Of a stretch of 64,000 bases of DNA, positions 8,707 through 18,800 are shown one piece after another. Position 1 is the first letter of the stretch. Each line of letters begins with the position of its first letter. The notes under the pieces were generated by a model. It had not been told where the DNA came from, did no database searches, and saw only the letters and a list, made by a program, of their open reading frames with translations. The translations under genes were made by a program, and so were the position numbers. Origin of the DNA: Amanita rubescens (taxonomy: Eukaryota > Basidiomycota > Agaricomycetes > Agaricales > Amanitaceae); NCBI GenBank assembly GCA_015039365.1, contig WION01000014.1, forward strand, positions 620,001-684,000. The letters run 5' to 3'.

Positions 8707-9400
8707 GCGGCATGAGCGAGAACCAGTCTTCTGAACGTTTTGACGAGGGTGCGCGTCGAAATTCGACGTTCCTTCCATGTTTGGAAGTTCGTGACGGGGT
8801 GTGACCGACCAGAATTCGAGGGAGGCAGCAGGCATTCTCAAATGGGGTAGATGGGGATTTCGACTAGTGGAGAGATGCCTTCGTATATAGACTTCACTCA
8901 GAACAAGGTTGAAGTCTTGAGATCAAAACAGTGGGTCGATAAGAATGTTTGAAGCTTGGGCGCGTCGGCGTTGGTGTGACTTCCGGATAAGGAAGGTCGC
9001 GGGTTGCCTGGGTCTTCATGGTCGTAGTGTGCTGTACTTCAGCACATGGTTGAAGGGGCATTGGGAGCTTCCCAACGTGAACTTCTGGCAGCATCCAGCC
9101 GCCTGAGCGAGGTCCAAGCCTCGCTAGAATTGGGCGTGACGAGCGCTCAGCGCGCGTCGGGATTTCGACGAGCCTTCCAGATTTGGAAGGTCGGTGATCA
9201 TGTGACATGCGACTCGCGTCTAGTCTGTTTATCGCTAGGGGTCTCCCCAGAGATAACCGCGATGAAGGGAGCTCCAACCGACTGGAGCTCATCAGACGAT
9301 ACGGTAACGGCTACAAGAGCCATCTGGATTCCTTCGTGGTTTGAAATCGGGAGAACGAGAGAGAGGGGGACAGGGCGACCGTGTGTAGTGGGTATGCAAG

Positions 9401-12400
9401 GTAAGCTCCTCGTCTCCAGGCTCCTTTCTTCTTCGTTCCTGAGCCACTGACCGACCACGACACTCATACTAGGGCTTGGATGACTTCAATGTGATAGCGC
9501 GCTGTGGATAGGAAAAGGGGATGAGGTGGCGTGTAGGCGACGTGCGCTACTCGATCGCGAGTAGTTAGATGAATTCTCCCCCACAGAACGTGTTCTGGGG
9601 AGAATGGGGTGGTCTGGATGCCGGGTGAGTTCCAGGCATCTTTCCTGTCGACGCGGTGACTGATTTCTTCATATAGGTGTGCATACCAGCTGTTTCACGA
9701 GGGTTTGGTCCCTCATGCGTTTCGACAGAAGCGGAACGGGCTCAGCAACAGCCCGTGTGTTGTCTTCAATGGGGAATGAGCTAGATGGATGCCAGCGACG
9801 GATGGGAGTGGGCGAGACGGGACAGGGATGAGGACTTCGGATGGTAAGTCCTTCCTCATCTAATTCTTCCGTTTTCTCGCTAACTGTTTGTAACGCTGTC
9901 GTACAGGCACAGTAGACCTTGAACAGACCGATGTGAATGGGGAGGCTCGAGCTAGAGTCTTTCATATGCTTTGGAGAGTTCATTGAAACTCTCCAGCACT
10001 TTTGGAGATCCCGAATGATCGACTATGACTTGTCGCGAGTCTCTTCCCCACAGAAAAGGAAATTCCGGTGGAGATGGCTGTTGGGATTCTCGGGATAGTT
10101 TCCCGAGGGTACAAGCATAGTAGGTAAGCCTACTACATCCGTAATGGTGATGTTGAGTTACTGACGATGTTGGTATAGCATCATCTTTTATCCATCATTC
10201 GGTCAAACCAGTCGACGAAATTAAGAGGGAGACGGGAGCGGGATACTTTCGAGACTAGGTAAGTCTCGTCTTCCAGCTTTCCATCCTCGTATTGACAACT
10301 CAATGACGTTGGTGTGGATTCTCAGGTAGACGGATTAGATGGGAGGACTAATACTGGTCCTCAAGAGTGTTTCCAAGGCCTGGACGAGATGTCGGCCTCG
10401 AGGTTAGGACTTTGCATTGACCTCTCGTTTGTCAACCATGTGTAAATCAAGCAATAAGGGGTCACGAGTGCAGGAGAAAGGGATAGAGACTACCAACCGG
10501 TAAGTCTTCTTCCTTTCATTTTCCTGTACTTTTATTAACTGCGGGACATGCTAGATACGGTATTCCCGAGTACGCGAATGTCCAATGAACGGTTGGAAGA
10601 CCTAATGGTGAGTCTTCCGTATGTTTTCAGAGAGTTTGATTTAACTCTCGGTTGATTTATTATTTTTAAAGCGAATCGTGTTTGACTCGCCAAGTCCTTT
10701 CCCCTTCAAATGAAGAGAGGTAGATTAAGTGTTCGGAGATGAGTCTCCGTTGTCGTAATGATTAAGTTGATTAATTAGGTGAGTTGTATGTCAACTCGGA
10801 TTTAGTAGTTTCTGATAGATATCTTCATAATTTACAGATTTACAAGTTTGAAGGACTCGGAATCACGGTGAAGCCAGCAACGGACGAGACGAACGAGGAT
10901 ATTGACAACGCGGAGATTCCGCGCGACGCTCGTCGGTTAGGGAGTGACCCGACTCAATCATTGCTTCAGCCTCGGTACCAGGATCGTCTCCGAGCACAGA
11001 TATTGATTTGGGCGGCATCGTTTCCGCCCAGAGTAAAGGTGAGTCGTATTCACCAATGCTATTTGTTTTATTGACGACATCATAGTTCTGTCGTCTGTGA
11101 TTAACCGCTACGTTGGGCGGTTTGTAACGGGTGCGCCAAACGCCTTCGACGCAGGTGGAATCAGAAGCTTCCGCCCACCACAAGGTCTTGGGCAGAGGTG
11201 TGGATAGCTCGTTTGCTATCCATGATGATGGTGAGTGTCTCGATACACTCGGATCGACGTTTGTATTGACAACGTCATCGTTACATTGTCTAGTTGTGAC
11301 TGCCGAGTCTGGTGGCTTACAACGAGCTCGCCATGAAAATTCACTACTTCCACGACGGCAAGGGATGTTGACTGGATGACCAACGGGTTTGGGAATAGGT
11401 GGAATCAGTTCCACCTCGAACTTCGGTGAGTGCCTATTGGTACTCGGGCTGAGTGTTGAGCTGACGACATCACAGGGATATCGTCGGAGCGAAGAGGACC
11501 AGTCGAGTTCGTTACTCGACTGTGTTGAAGACCTAACCAGTTGACGCAACACGCTATTCAACTGGGTCGTTGGAAGGGGCAGCACGGGATTGGTGAACAC
11601 CGATAAGGGGATCGACACGGGAACCGTGCAAAGTGCGGGTGAGTGCAGGCTTTCACTTATTCCAGCAGTTTCACTGACGATGTCTAGGACTCGTCGTCGG
11701 GATGAATTAAGACAGTCAGGGACACAGCCCAACTGTGTGAGGTGTTGGAACAGCTGATGCGATTCGAAGGAAATGTCCTTCAGCTGGTGAGGTGAAACGG
11801 CCTGCGTAGGGAGGGCAGCTGTATGCGTGAGTGGTGCGAGGACCATACAAGGATCAGGTGAGTGCAAGTCGCTACTCATTTCCTTGTCATTGACGGTGTG
11901 TGGATCTCGCAGCTGCTCTTCAGCCTCGTTATGTTGTTTCAAGACTTGAGGATCATCTCCAGCACGTTCCTCAGCATTGACAGCCTCAAGATGCTTTTCC
12001 GAGCGACTTTCCGAGATCTCAGCATGGGAGATTTCCAATGTAGATTCAGGATGGTGTGGAACCGGTTTCGAACAGGGAATAGAGAGCTCCTTGACTCTCA
12101 GGGTGATAAGCTGCTGAGGAGCAGCTTTGGGCCGTACTGGAGGGGATTCGGAATCCTCGGGTTCAGATTCTGGTGAGCGTGAGTTCACGCTCGCGTCTAT
12201 TCCTTTCCTAACGAAGGACAGGGCTTCGTCACAAGAGGATGAGGATTCAACCATCTTATCCGATGGACCCTTTGGAGGACGACGAACGGTTTCGTCGCAA
12301 TCGAGTGAGCGTCTGCGTTTGCGTTCTTGAACGTACGCCGCAGCGCTCGCTAAGTACCTTCCTTCTGAAACTTCAGAAGGACTGTTGTCGGGTTTAGACT

Positions 12401-14915
12401 GTCTTCGAACAGTCTCGGAGTTCCGTGAGTGTACTTCACTCACTGTTGATCTTTTATTGACGACGTTTAGATGACGTTGTCTAGTCACCACCTCAATAGA
12501 CAGCTTGGACTCGTCCAATGTTTGACGAACAAGCTCTGCTTGTCTGGGATGGATGGGAGAGGTAGCAGGAGCAGTGACGGATAGTGTGGACGCTACCAAA
12601 GCATCAGGTGAGGATACTTCCTCACTTATGTGCTGTTTACTGACGACGGTGGCGTCATAGACCCGCCGTTTCTCCCCCAACTCAATTGGAAGAAGAGAAC
12701 TTTGGACCTGTATGTCAACAAGTCCAGGAGCAGACGTAGAGCACTCGGTTGTGCTCTCTTGAGACATTTTGAGAGGCAATAACACGTTCCTCTCGATTTC
12801 AACAGTTCGTTCAGACTGTTGTGGTCCTTTCGCAGCAAGTACGAACAAAGTTTTACCAGTCTGCATATCTGCAGCTGACTCCGGGACTTTGGAACGAGTT
12901 TCGTTCCTTCGGTGAGTAATATTGACGACGCGAGATTCACGTCATTTAGAAACACGAGGGGGAGACAGGATTAGCTCGTCCTGGAGCGGCAAAGAGGGAA
13001 CGGCCGGTATTGGAGAGACCGGAGAAGGTTTTGATACCAAGGAGGCTTCCTTGGTAAAAGGTACGCGTTCCAGAGAACTTGCTAATTTCTCCGTACTAAC
13101 GGTTGCGTTTCCGACTCTTTGAAGCTTCAATTCGGATGTGGTTGTCCTGCTAAGCGGGATCTTCAAGTTTCGACGAGCAGTGTCATTGTAAACGGAGGAG
13201 CGTCGAGTTGTACACTCCTGAGCATGTACCACAGCTTTTGCAAGTAGCTTTCCTTCCGAAGGTTCAGAAGGAGTTATCAGGAGTTTGGACTGCTTTCAAG
13301 CGGTCCTAGGGAGCGGTGAGTACACGTTACTCACTCTTGAAGCTTTGCTGATAGCGTTCAGGTCACGACGTCGTGATACCACCTCAACAGGTGGTTTATC
13401 CTCACACACGGGTTCACCAGAGGGTTCTAAGTGAACAGAGAGGACAGGCGAGATGACAGGAACGGGGACTGGCAGTGCTAAGACTGCCACGTCATCAGGT
13501 GAGGAGATTTCCTCACTTCCTCTCCGTACGCTGACAACGCTGTAGCCACATTGTCTCAATACTACCTCAACAGGTGGTGAAGCATCGTTTGGTAATTGAC
13601 GATGAGGTGTACCGCAGGCGGGAGGGGCAGGTGAGGAAGCTTCCTCGTCCTTATCGCTGAGAGTAGTAATGTTGACGCGTACCAGGTCATGTTGAACTGG
13701 TACTAGTGTGAGCTCGTTCGGAGGTACGTGAATGGGTGCGACTATGAATGGAGGGATCGCCGAGGCCGCAGAAGGCGGCGAGGAGGCTGCAGTAGCACAA
13801 AGTGAGGAGTTTTCCTCACTTTCTCGTCGTATGGTAACAACGGCGTCGTTTCTTTTAGATACCACCTCACGAGCGGATTTGGGCATACTCGTGGATTGAC
13901 GAAGGGATGCAGGTGGTGACGAGTGAACAGCAGGTATGGGAATAGACAGCATGACGGTTGCGGGATCTTTTGGTGAGGAAACTTCCTCACTATATCTCTG
14001 TATATTGATAACGGCATAAGAATCCTGCCGTTTCTCCCCCATTTCACTCGAAAATGAAGGAATATGAACGGGCGCTGAAACGATCAGAAGAAGGCCGATG
14101 CGGAACTGCGTTCGGCCAAAGGGGCTTCGGAGGTCAGTCCTGGGGGTGCCTCGGAGGCAGAGAGAGTGCCGAAGGCGAAGGTGAACGAGTGGAAGGTGTC
14201 CGAAGCACTGAGGAACGAAGGGAACAGAAGGAATTGAACTCGGAACGCAGATGGGGTGATAATTTGCTAACTACAACTATGTACACAATGGTATATATAC
14301 TACGGAGGCACGAGGTGACCATGTGATGAATCCTGTGCCGAGTCCGAGGCCTGTGCATGCGTCCAAACACAAACGATCATCCTCCAGGATCGAGCATAGG
14401 CTCGGAGTGCTTCGGGGAGCTTCGGAAGGTTTCAGAGATCGGTTCCAACATAGCCGGAATCGGCTCGTTACAGCGCGTTCATAAGTGCAAGAATATCAGA
14501 CGAGCATGGTGGATGTTCTGTCGGGGTGTCGGGAAGCAAAGGTGAAATTTCCTTTGCTTTTACGGCTTGTATTGCATGTACTGACTCTCGTTCTGCAGGT
14601 GGATCACCAAACCACGGGTTTCCGGTTTGGCTTAGAGCTCTTCGACGAGCTTCAGCAGTATGGTGAGTAATCTTACTCACTATTGACTTCGTGTTGACAA
14701 CACGAGGTTCGCATCGTTTAGGAAGCCACGAAGGCGCGAGGATTAGCTCATCTTTGAGCAGAACAGGAGGGTTGGCCTGTATAGAGGAGACGGGCAAAGA
14801 TTCCGACAGCGAGGGGGCTGTCTCGGCCAAAGGTGCGTAATCAGCTGCGCTCTCTCGTTCCTTCATGCTAACTGTCTTATTTCCAATTTGAAACTTCAAT
14901 TTGGATCCAACACAG
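9401..14915 (+). other. Ladder of about 25 intron-like GT-AG units on the plus strand
   Basis: At regular spacing the plus strand shows GTRAG(T) donors, a branch-like YTNAC about 15-25 nt before an acceptor AG, and sizes of 38-72 nt, as in fungal introns. Examples: 9401-9472, 9625-9676, 9844-9906, 10124-10178, 10259-10325, 10500-10554, 10608-10671, 11039-11085, 11231-11293, 11426-11475, 11639-11687, 11858-11912, 12425-12470, 12608-12660, 13061-13124, 13316-13371, 13499-13545, 13803-13858, 13974-14020, 14664-14721. Some have a fine pyrimidine tract (10500-10554). Donors usually lie within a hairpin (AGTAGGTAAGCCTACT at 10121) and acceptors often in the loop of another. The intervals between them, 53-260 nt, hold stops in all frames where I checked, so a spliced product would be non-coding. 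Splicing itself is inferred. Confidence 0.45.
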
Positions 14916-15886
14916 GGGCCAGGAGCACAACGCGCGACGGCAGCAACAACTCGAGACTTTGATGAAGATCCGACAACTCCAGTGCTTTTGTCCGGAAGCT
15001 TCCGGACAAGTATGGAGGGCTCCAACACAGGCAGTGGTATACGCTTATCACGCGTATTGGATTTCCGAGACGGCGTATGAGAGACGGACGATTCCGTCTT
15101 CTTTGATGATTCTGAAGGAAGCTTCCTTCGTGAATCTAAGCCACGAGCTATTGCTGGCTCGTTGGACTTTCTCGGTGAACTCCTCTGGAGCTCACGAGAT
15201 GTGAGAGTGGAGTCTGGCTTCAACGAGCTCGGACGCTCTTGAGTATGAGTCACTTGAACTTGTCTCGGGGTGTTTCGAGACTCAAGGGTCGAGTCTCCTG
15301 TTCCACTAGCATTGTTAAGTACTCACAAGGAATCTTCCCTGCGAGTCGCTAGTTGCGTTTCACTCACGGGCTTACGGGGTTCCAGCCAATCAGACTTAGG
15401 TTGACTCCGGGTTGGAGTCTGGCCGAGGCGACACGTTTCGATAACGGGAGTCACTGTGCTTTCCCCAGGTGACTTAGAGGTTCTCAGAACCTCCCGTTTC
15501 ACTCGAGGAGCATGAGTGGCCTTAAACCGTGTAGCGTCGCGTGAAACTGACTGAGTGCTTGAGTTGTGGGACGAGCCGAACGTATGCTCGTCCGTGTGAG
15601 TTATTAACTCAGAGGTACTGACGCTCGTTGCGCGTCGTGATGAGCGTGAGGCAGTGGGAGCCTCGGTCTTCACTTTCGTCGAAGGTTTTTCGATGTGTTG
15701 AGTTGAGTTGATGCCCGGGATGGACTTCCCAGGTGTCCGTGTGTGTTCGTATGCTGAGCCTATCAATCGGCTCAGCCTGAATCCGACGGACGGTCTCGCT
15801 AAGAGCGGATTCGGGTATGGCAGGTGTCTGGAGCCACGAAGTGCTCCAGGCGAGTTGAGCCTCGTGTTACAGAGCTCCTTGGGCAT
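10863..15886 (-). pseudogene. Long repetitive Ser/Pro-rich reading frame broken by TGA codons
   Basis: On the minus strand one frame runs from 15886 to 10863. After removing the solo LTR and one target copy (401 bp) it keeps phase and gives about 1,541 codons, interrupted only by TGA at 15323, 13296 and 12942 and ended by TGA at 10863. The protein is built of diverged repeats: a basic stretch, then VVN or VVS, then a Ser/Glu run ending in SP (for example SEEVSSP), and longer modules such as DELILSPPRVSK matching DELILAPSWLPKR. Aligning repeats shows that the TGAs at 13296 and 12942 stand where Arg CGA is found in the other copy. No domain or family is recognised. The VVN codons are the complement of the branch-like motif and the SP codons of the donor on the other strand, so the two readings are entangled. 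Confidence 0.5.
14076..14472 (+). mobile_element. Solo LTR inserted in the hairpin locus, with 4 bp target duplication
   Basis: A 397 bp block runs from TGAAACGATC to CTCGTTACA and is flanked by GCGC on both sides (14072-14075 and 14473-14476). Removing the block and one GCGC copy rejoins the minus-strand reading frame exactly and restores a module (APVHIPSF...MGEKR) that parallels the repeat near 12,690 (LPIELGEKRR). Its final 50 bp share the stem-loop and ATAGCCGGAATCG motif with the solo LTR ending at 8706. Confidence 0.75.
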
Positions 15887-16599
15887 TGGCTATGCCCGGG
15901 ATTCGTATTTGGGTGTTGGTAAACTCTTCTGGGACTTGTAGATTGATTCGTGTACTTGTCTTCGAGAATACCAGAGATTTTCAACTCCAAATGAAAGTTG
16001 ACAATGGCACGGCTGCACAACAACAGTGGTTGTGCAAAAAAGTGTAAAGTGGGTAGGTTGGGATAGAGGTTGATAGCTTGTATATGTTCGAACGCACAGT
16101 GCACAGGACCAAATGTATTGGGTGAGCCGTGCTAGTGTGTGCGTAGACGAAGTAATAGTGGGCTCATTATGTAATGTGTCAACGCGTGAATATCAAGTCA
16201 CACGTGACTTGATCTATATACAATATATCTATGGGAGTTGTTCCACAACTCCCCGGTCTTCAGGCTTGGAGATCCTCTGGATCTCCATATCCATGAATAT
16301 CCATCTGGGTTCCAGGATGCTCTTGTAGCTTCCTTACACAGAAGCAGCTGAGCAAGTCAAGCCTGTGCGACATGTCTTACTCAAGGTATGTTCTCACCGC
16401 TTCTGAGTCTAGGCCCTTGTCTCAGCCTTCTTATCCCCATCACCTTATCCATGCAATCTTATTTGTAAATGACCCTCTATTTTGTACATGGTCCAGCATT
16501 GGCGGTCCTATCTTGCCTGATCTTCAACACGTTTTCCTCGGTGCCCACATTTCCAACATCTGCCAGCTACACAAACTAGCATATGCCATAAAAAACTCG

Positions 16600-17290
16600 A
16601 CCACTATAGTAGCTCTACCTTGATGGAGGGAGATCGTCAAAGAGCTGGGAAAGACAAATCCCAAGATAAGCAATCGCATGATGCCACGGGACATCTGGAC
16701 CCGATGGAATTCAACCTTCGACATGCTTCGGTTTGCATACACCTATCGCAATGCCATCAATAAGCTCACTGGTTTGGAGCACGCCCTGAACCTCCAAGAC
16801 TATGAAGTGGGAGAGAGCAAATGGGAAATAGTCAGGCAACTATGAAACATCCTTAAGGTCTGTAACTACAAATCCCATGTCGGTGCCTATGTATCTCACG
16901 AGTTGTCCAGAGTTTTAAACTCATGACCCTCCAGTTTTCTACCAATACTCCATGCCCTGCAGCTGTAATCCCCACAATGGACTGAATGCATGAAGAATTG
17001 ACCACAGCTGCCAATAATCTGACCGTAATGCTGGCGCTTGGAATTGGGAAGAAATTACTCAACAAGTACTACTCGCTGATGGATCATTCTGATGTTTATC
17101 GTATATCTGTTGGTAAGTCTCTATCTTTCATGAGGTCTTCAGAAACTCAAGCCTCGGACGATTTAGTTCTTCATCCCCACTACAAATTGAAATATTTCGA
17201 GAAGCAAGAATGGGACTCAGATTGGGTGAAGACTGCCGAAAATATGAATTTTGCTGCTCATATGTATGCTAACTATGTGATAAAAAAGCT
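16600..17290 (+). pseudogene. hAT-family transposase relic, C-terminal half
   Basis: Conceptual translation shows the hAT C-terminal region: PRDIWTRWNSTFDMLRFAY, then KWEIVRQL and NILKV, later LNKYYSLMDHSDVYRISV and HPHYKLKYFEKQEWDSDW, which resembles the dimerisation part of fungal hAT transposases. An intron at 17113-17166 (GTAAGT...TTTAG) joins YRISV to VLHPHYKL in frame, as expected for this family. The reading frame is broken by stops and shifts around 16845 and 16920-16990, so the copy is dead. An upstream open stretch (16372-16620) may belong to the same gene but is not clear. No terminal inverted repeats were identified. Downstream lies a minisatellite. Confidence 0.7.
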
Positions 17291-17392
17291 GTCTGCTCCA
17301 CCAATAGTGGCTACAATGCGTTATCAAAGAATAGGGATTTATTGGGAACCCATTCGTGTTATCTATGGTGGGTCTTTCAATAACCTGGGTAG

Positions 17393-17740
17393 CTTTCATT
17401 TCATTAGTTTTCATATCCCCCCCAGGGAACCTCCTTTCATAACTTTTGGGCCAAGTTTCATTTCATTAGTTTTCATATCCCCCAGGGAACCTCCTTTCAT
17501 AACTTTTGGGCCTTTCATTTCATTAGTTTTCATATCCCCCAGGGAACCTCCTTTCATAACATTTGGGTCTTTCATTTCATTAGTTTTCATATCCCCCAGG
17601 GAACATCCTTTCATAACATTTGGGCCTTTCATTTCATTAGTTTTCATATCCAGGGAACATCCTTTCATAACTTCTGGGCTTTTCATTTCATTACTTCCCA
17701 TGGCCCCCAGGAAATATCCTTTCATAACTTTTGGGCAATT
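17393..17740. repeat. Minisatellite, about six copies of a 56-59 bp unit
   Basis: The unit begins TTTCATTTCATTAGTTTTCA and contains ATATCCCCCAGGGAACCTCC followed by TTTCATAACTTTTGGGCC. Copies start near 17393, 17457, 17512, 17570, 17626 and 17683 and differ by small changes; the last two are the most diverged. The array is open in one plus frame only because no stop falls in the unit. Confidence 0.9.
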
Positions 17741-17756
17741 TGAGTAATTTCCTTTT

Positions 17757-17870
17757 TCAGTATTCAGGGTCGAATTTCCTAAAAAGGAAATGATGACATA
17801 ATTTCAGGGTCAATTAATTGTATAGCCTTGGTCAGGGCTTTCTAAATATGGTTGTATGACAGTGTTTGGT
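17757..17870 (+). repeat. Interspersed repeat shared with the 21.7 kb and 24.4 kb regions
   Basis: About 115 bp beginning CAGGGTCGAATTTCCTAAAA and reading on to GGTTGTATGACA recurs in direct orientation at about 21737-21852 and inverted at about 24352-24480. It contains the stem TTTCCTAAAAAGGAAA. It looks like part of a dispersed element of which the palindrome at 21320-24892 holds two arms. Confidence 0.7.
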
Positions 17871-17872
17871 GC

Positions 17873-18497
17873 TGTAAGGACGGTGATCCTAATTGGGACG
17901 GAGCCCGGGAACTAAGCTGCAGACAGGGAAGGATGGAGTATAATGGAGTCCGGGACGTAGTGGGGAAAGGCTAGGCTTCAGCATGCAAGCTGTGCCATGC
18001 TAACATACGTCTTGCCTAAAATAAACTTCTGGAGAATGCTCTGGAGTCCGGGATGGAGTCTGGGACCAGAGTCCGAAGGGCGAGCAGTCTGGATGAGGTC
18101 TTAGACAATGAAAGACAGGGAGTCAATACGAGCTGGGGCACAATCCAAGTCGATATTCGGACTACTGTATGAATACAAGTGAGGCCTTATATACATAGTC
18201 CGACAAGGGGTTCTATGGCCATGTTCTGATAAGTGAGGAAACCATAGAGATATGGAACAGAAAGTGGAGTTGAGCATATGGTACAAAGGGACAGTGATAC
18301 CAGTGATGCCTGAGATGAAACAAGAGGTGAAACAAGTATGGAAAATACGTAGAAAGGAACTTAGTGAATGTCAGGGAAAGTATGGAGTCTGAGCACGGAG
18401 TTGTGACGGAGTTTTCGGAGTTTTGGCATAGGCTTGATATGAGATGCAACATGAGTGGAAAATGGTCATGGGTATACAGTTGCGGACAACCAAACAC
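17873..18497 (-). repeat. Possible solo LTR, minus orientation
   Basis: The block can be bounded as TGTAAGGACGG ... CAACCAAACA on the plus strand. A TATATAAGG box lies on the minus strand near 18190, as in LTR promoters. No convincing target duplication is seen, and no gene is present. The next 300 bp to 18800 contain an inverted repeat (TTTTTGGGGT type, near 18628-18650) and no gene. Confidence 0.3.
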
Positions 18498-18800
18498 GAC
18501 AAAAATTTACCCCCGTATTTTATCCCCACTGTACAGACATACAATAGCTATATAAACCATTTAGCAGGCATATTTAGGATGTATTAATGAGGATTCCACG
18601 AGCAGTTTTCCTTTGTTCTAATGTTTGGGGTTTTTGACCCCAAAAATTTGGCGGACCCCCAAAAAAAATCAGGAAAAATCAGAAAAAATGCGGAAACGCT
18701 AGGGATTGATGCACTAACGATGATAGCGATCATAAATTTGATGGCGCGGCTGAGTTGAACTGTTGAAAAAAAACAAAGCTGTAGCACAGCACCACACCCT

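Larger units (their letters stand above)
8231..16340. repeat. Dense array of short perfect inverted repeats (hairpin locus)
   Basis: Nearly every 40-60 bp holds a perfect or nearly perfect inverted repeat with 6-10 bp stems and 2-10 nt loops. Examples: 12361-12380 CCTTCTGAAACTTCAGAAGG, 12108-12127 AAGCTGCTGAGGAGCAGCTT, 12608-12625 GTGAGGATACTTCCTCAC, 13470-13489 TGGCAGTGCTAAGACTGCCA, 16194-16211 CAAGTCACACGTGACTTG, 16268-16286 GGAGATCCTCTGGATCTCC. Stem sequences differ from unit to unit while the pairing is kept, so this is not a simple repeat of one palindrome. The array starts at the edge of the chromovirus and fades near 16340. Two solo LTRs interrupt it. It is not a known element type to me; see the two overlay entries for the strand-specific signals. 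Confidence 0.8.

Noticed and set aside
10863..15886. Reassignment of TGA to an amino acid to explain TGA-only stops
   Set aside because: Intact genes in the window end at TGA as well (for example gag at 5875), and CpG decay explains the pattern with fewer assumptions.
8231..16340. CRISPR array or bacterial-type repeat
   Set aside because: There is no constant repeat with variable spacers; stems differ throughout and the context is fungal.
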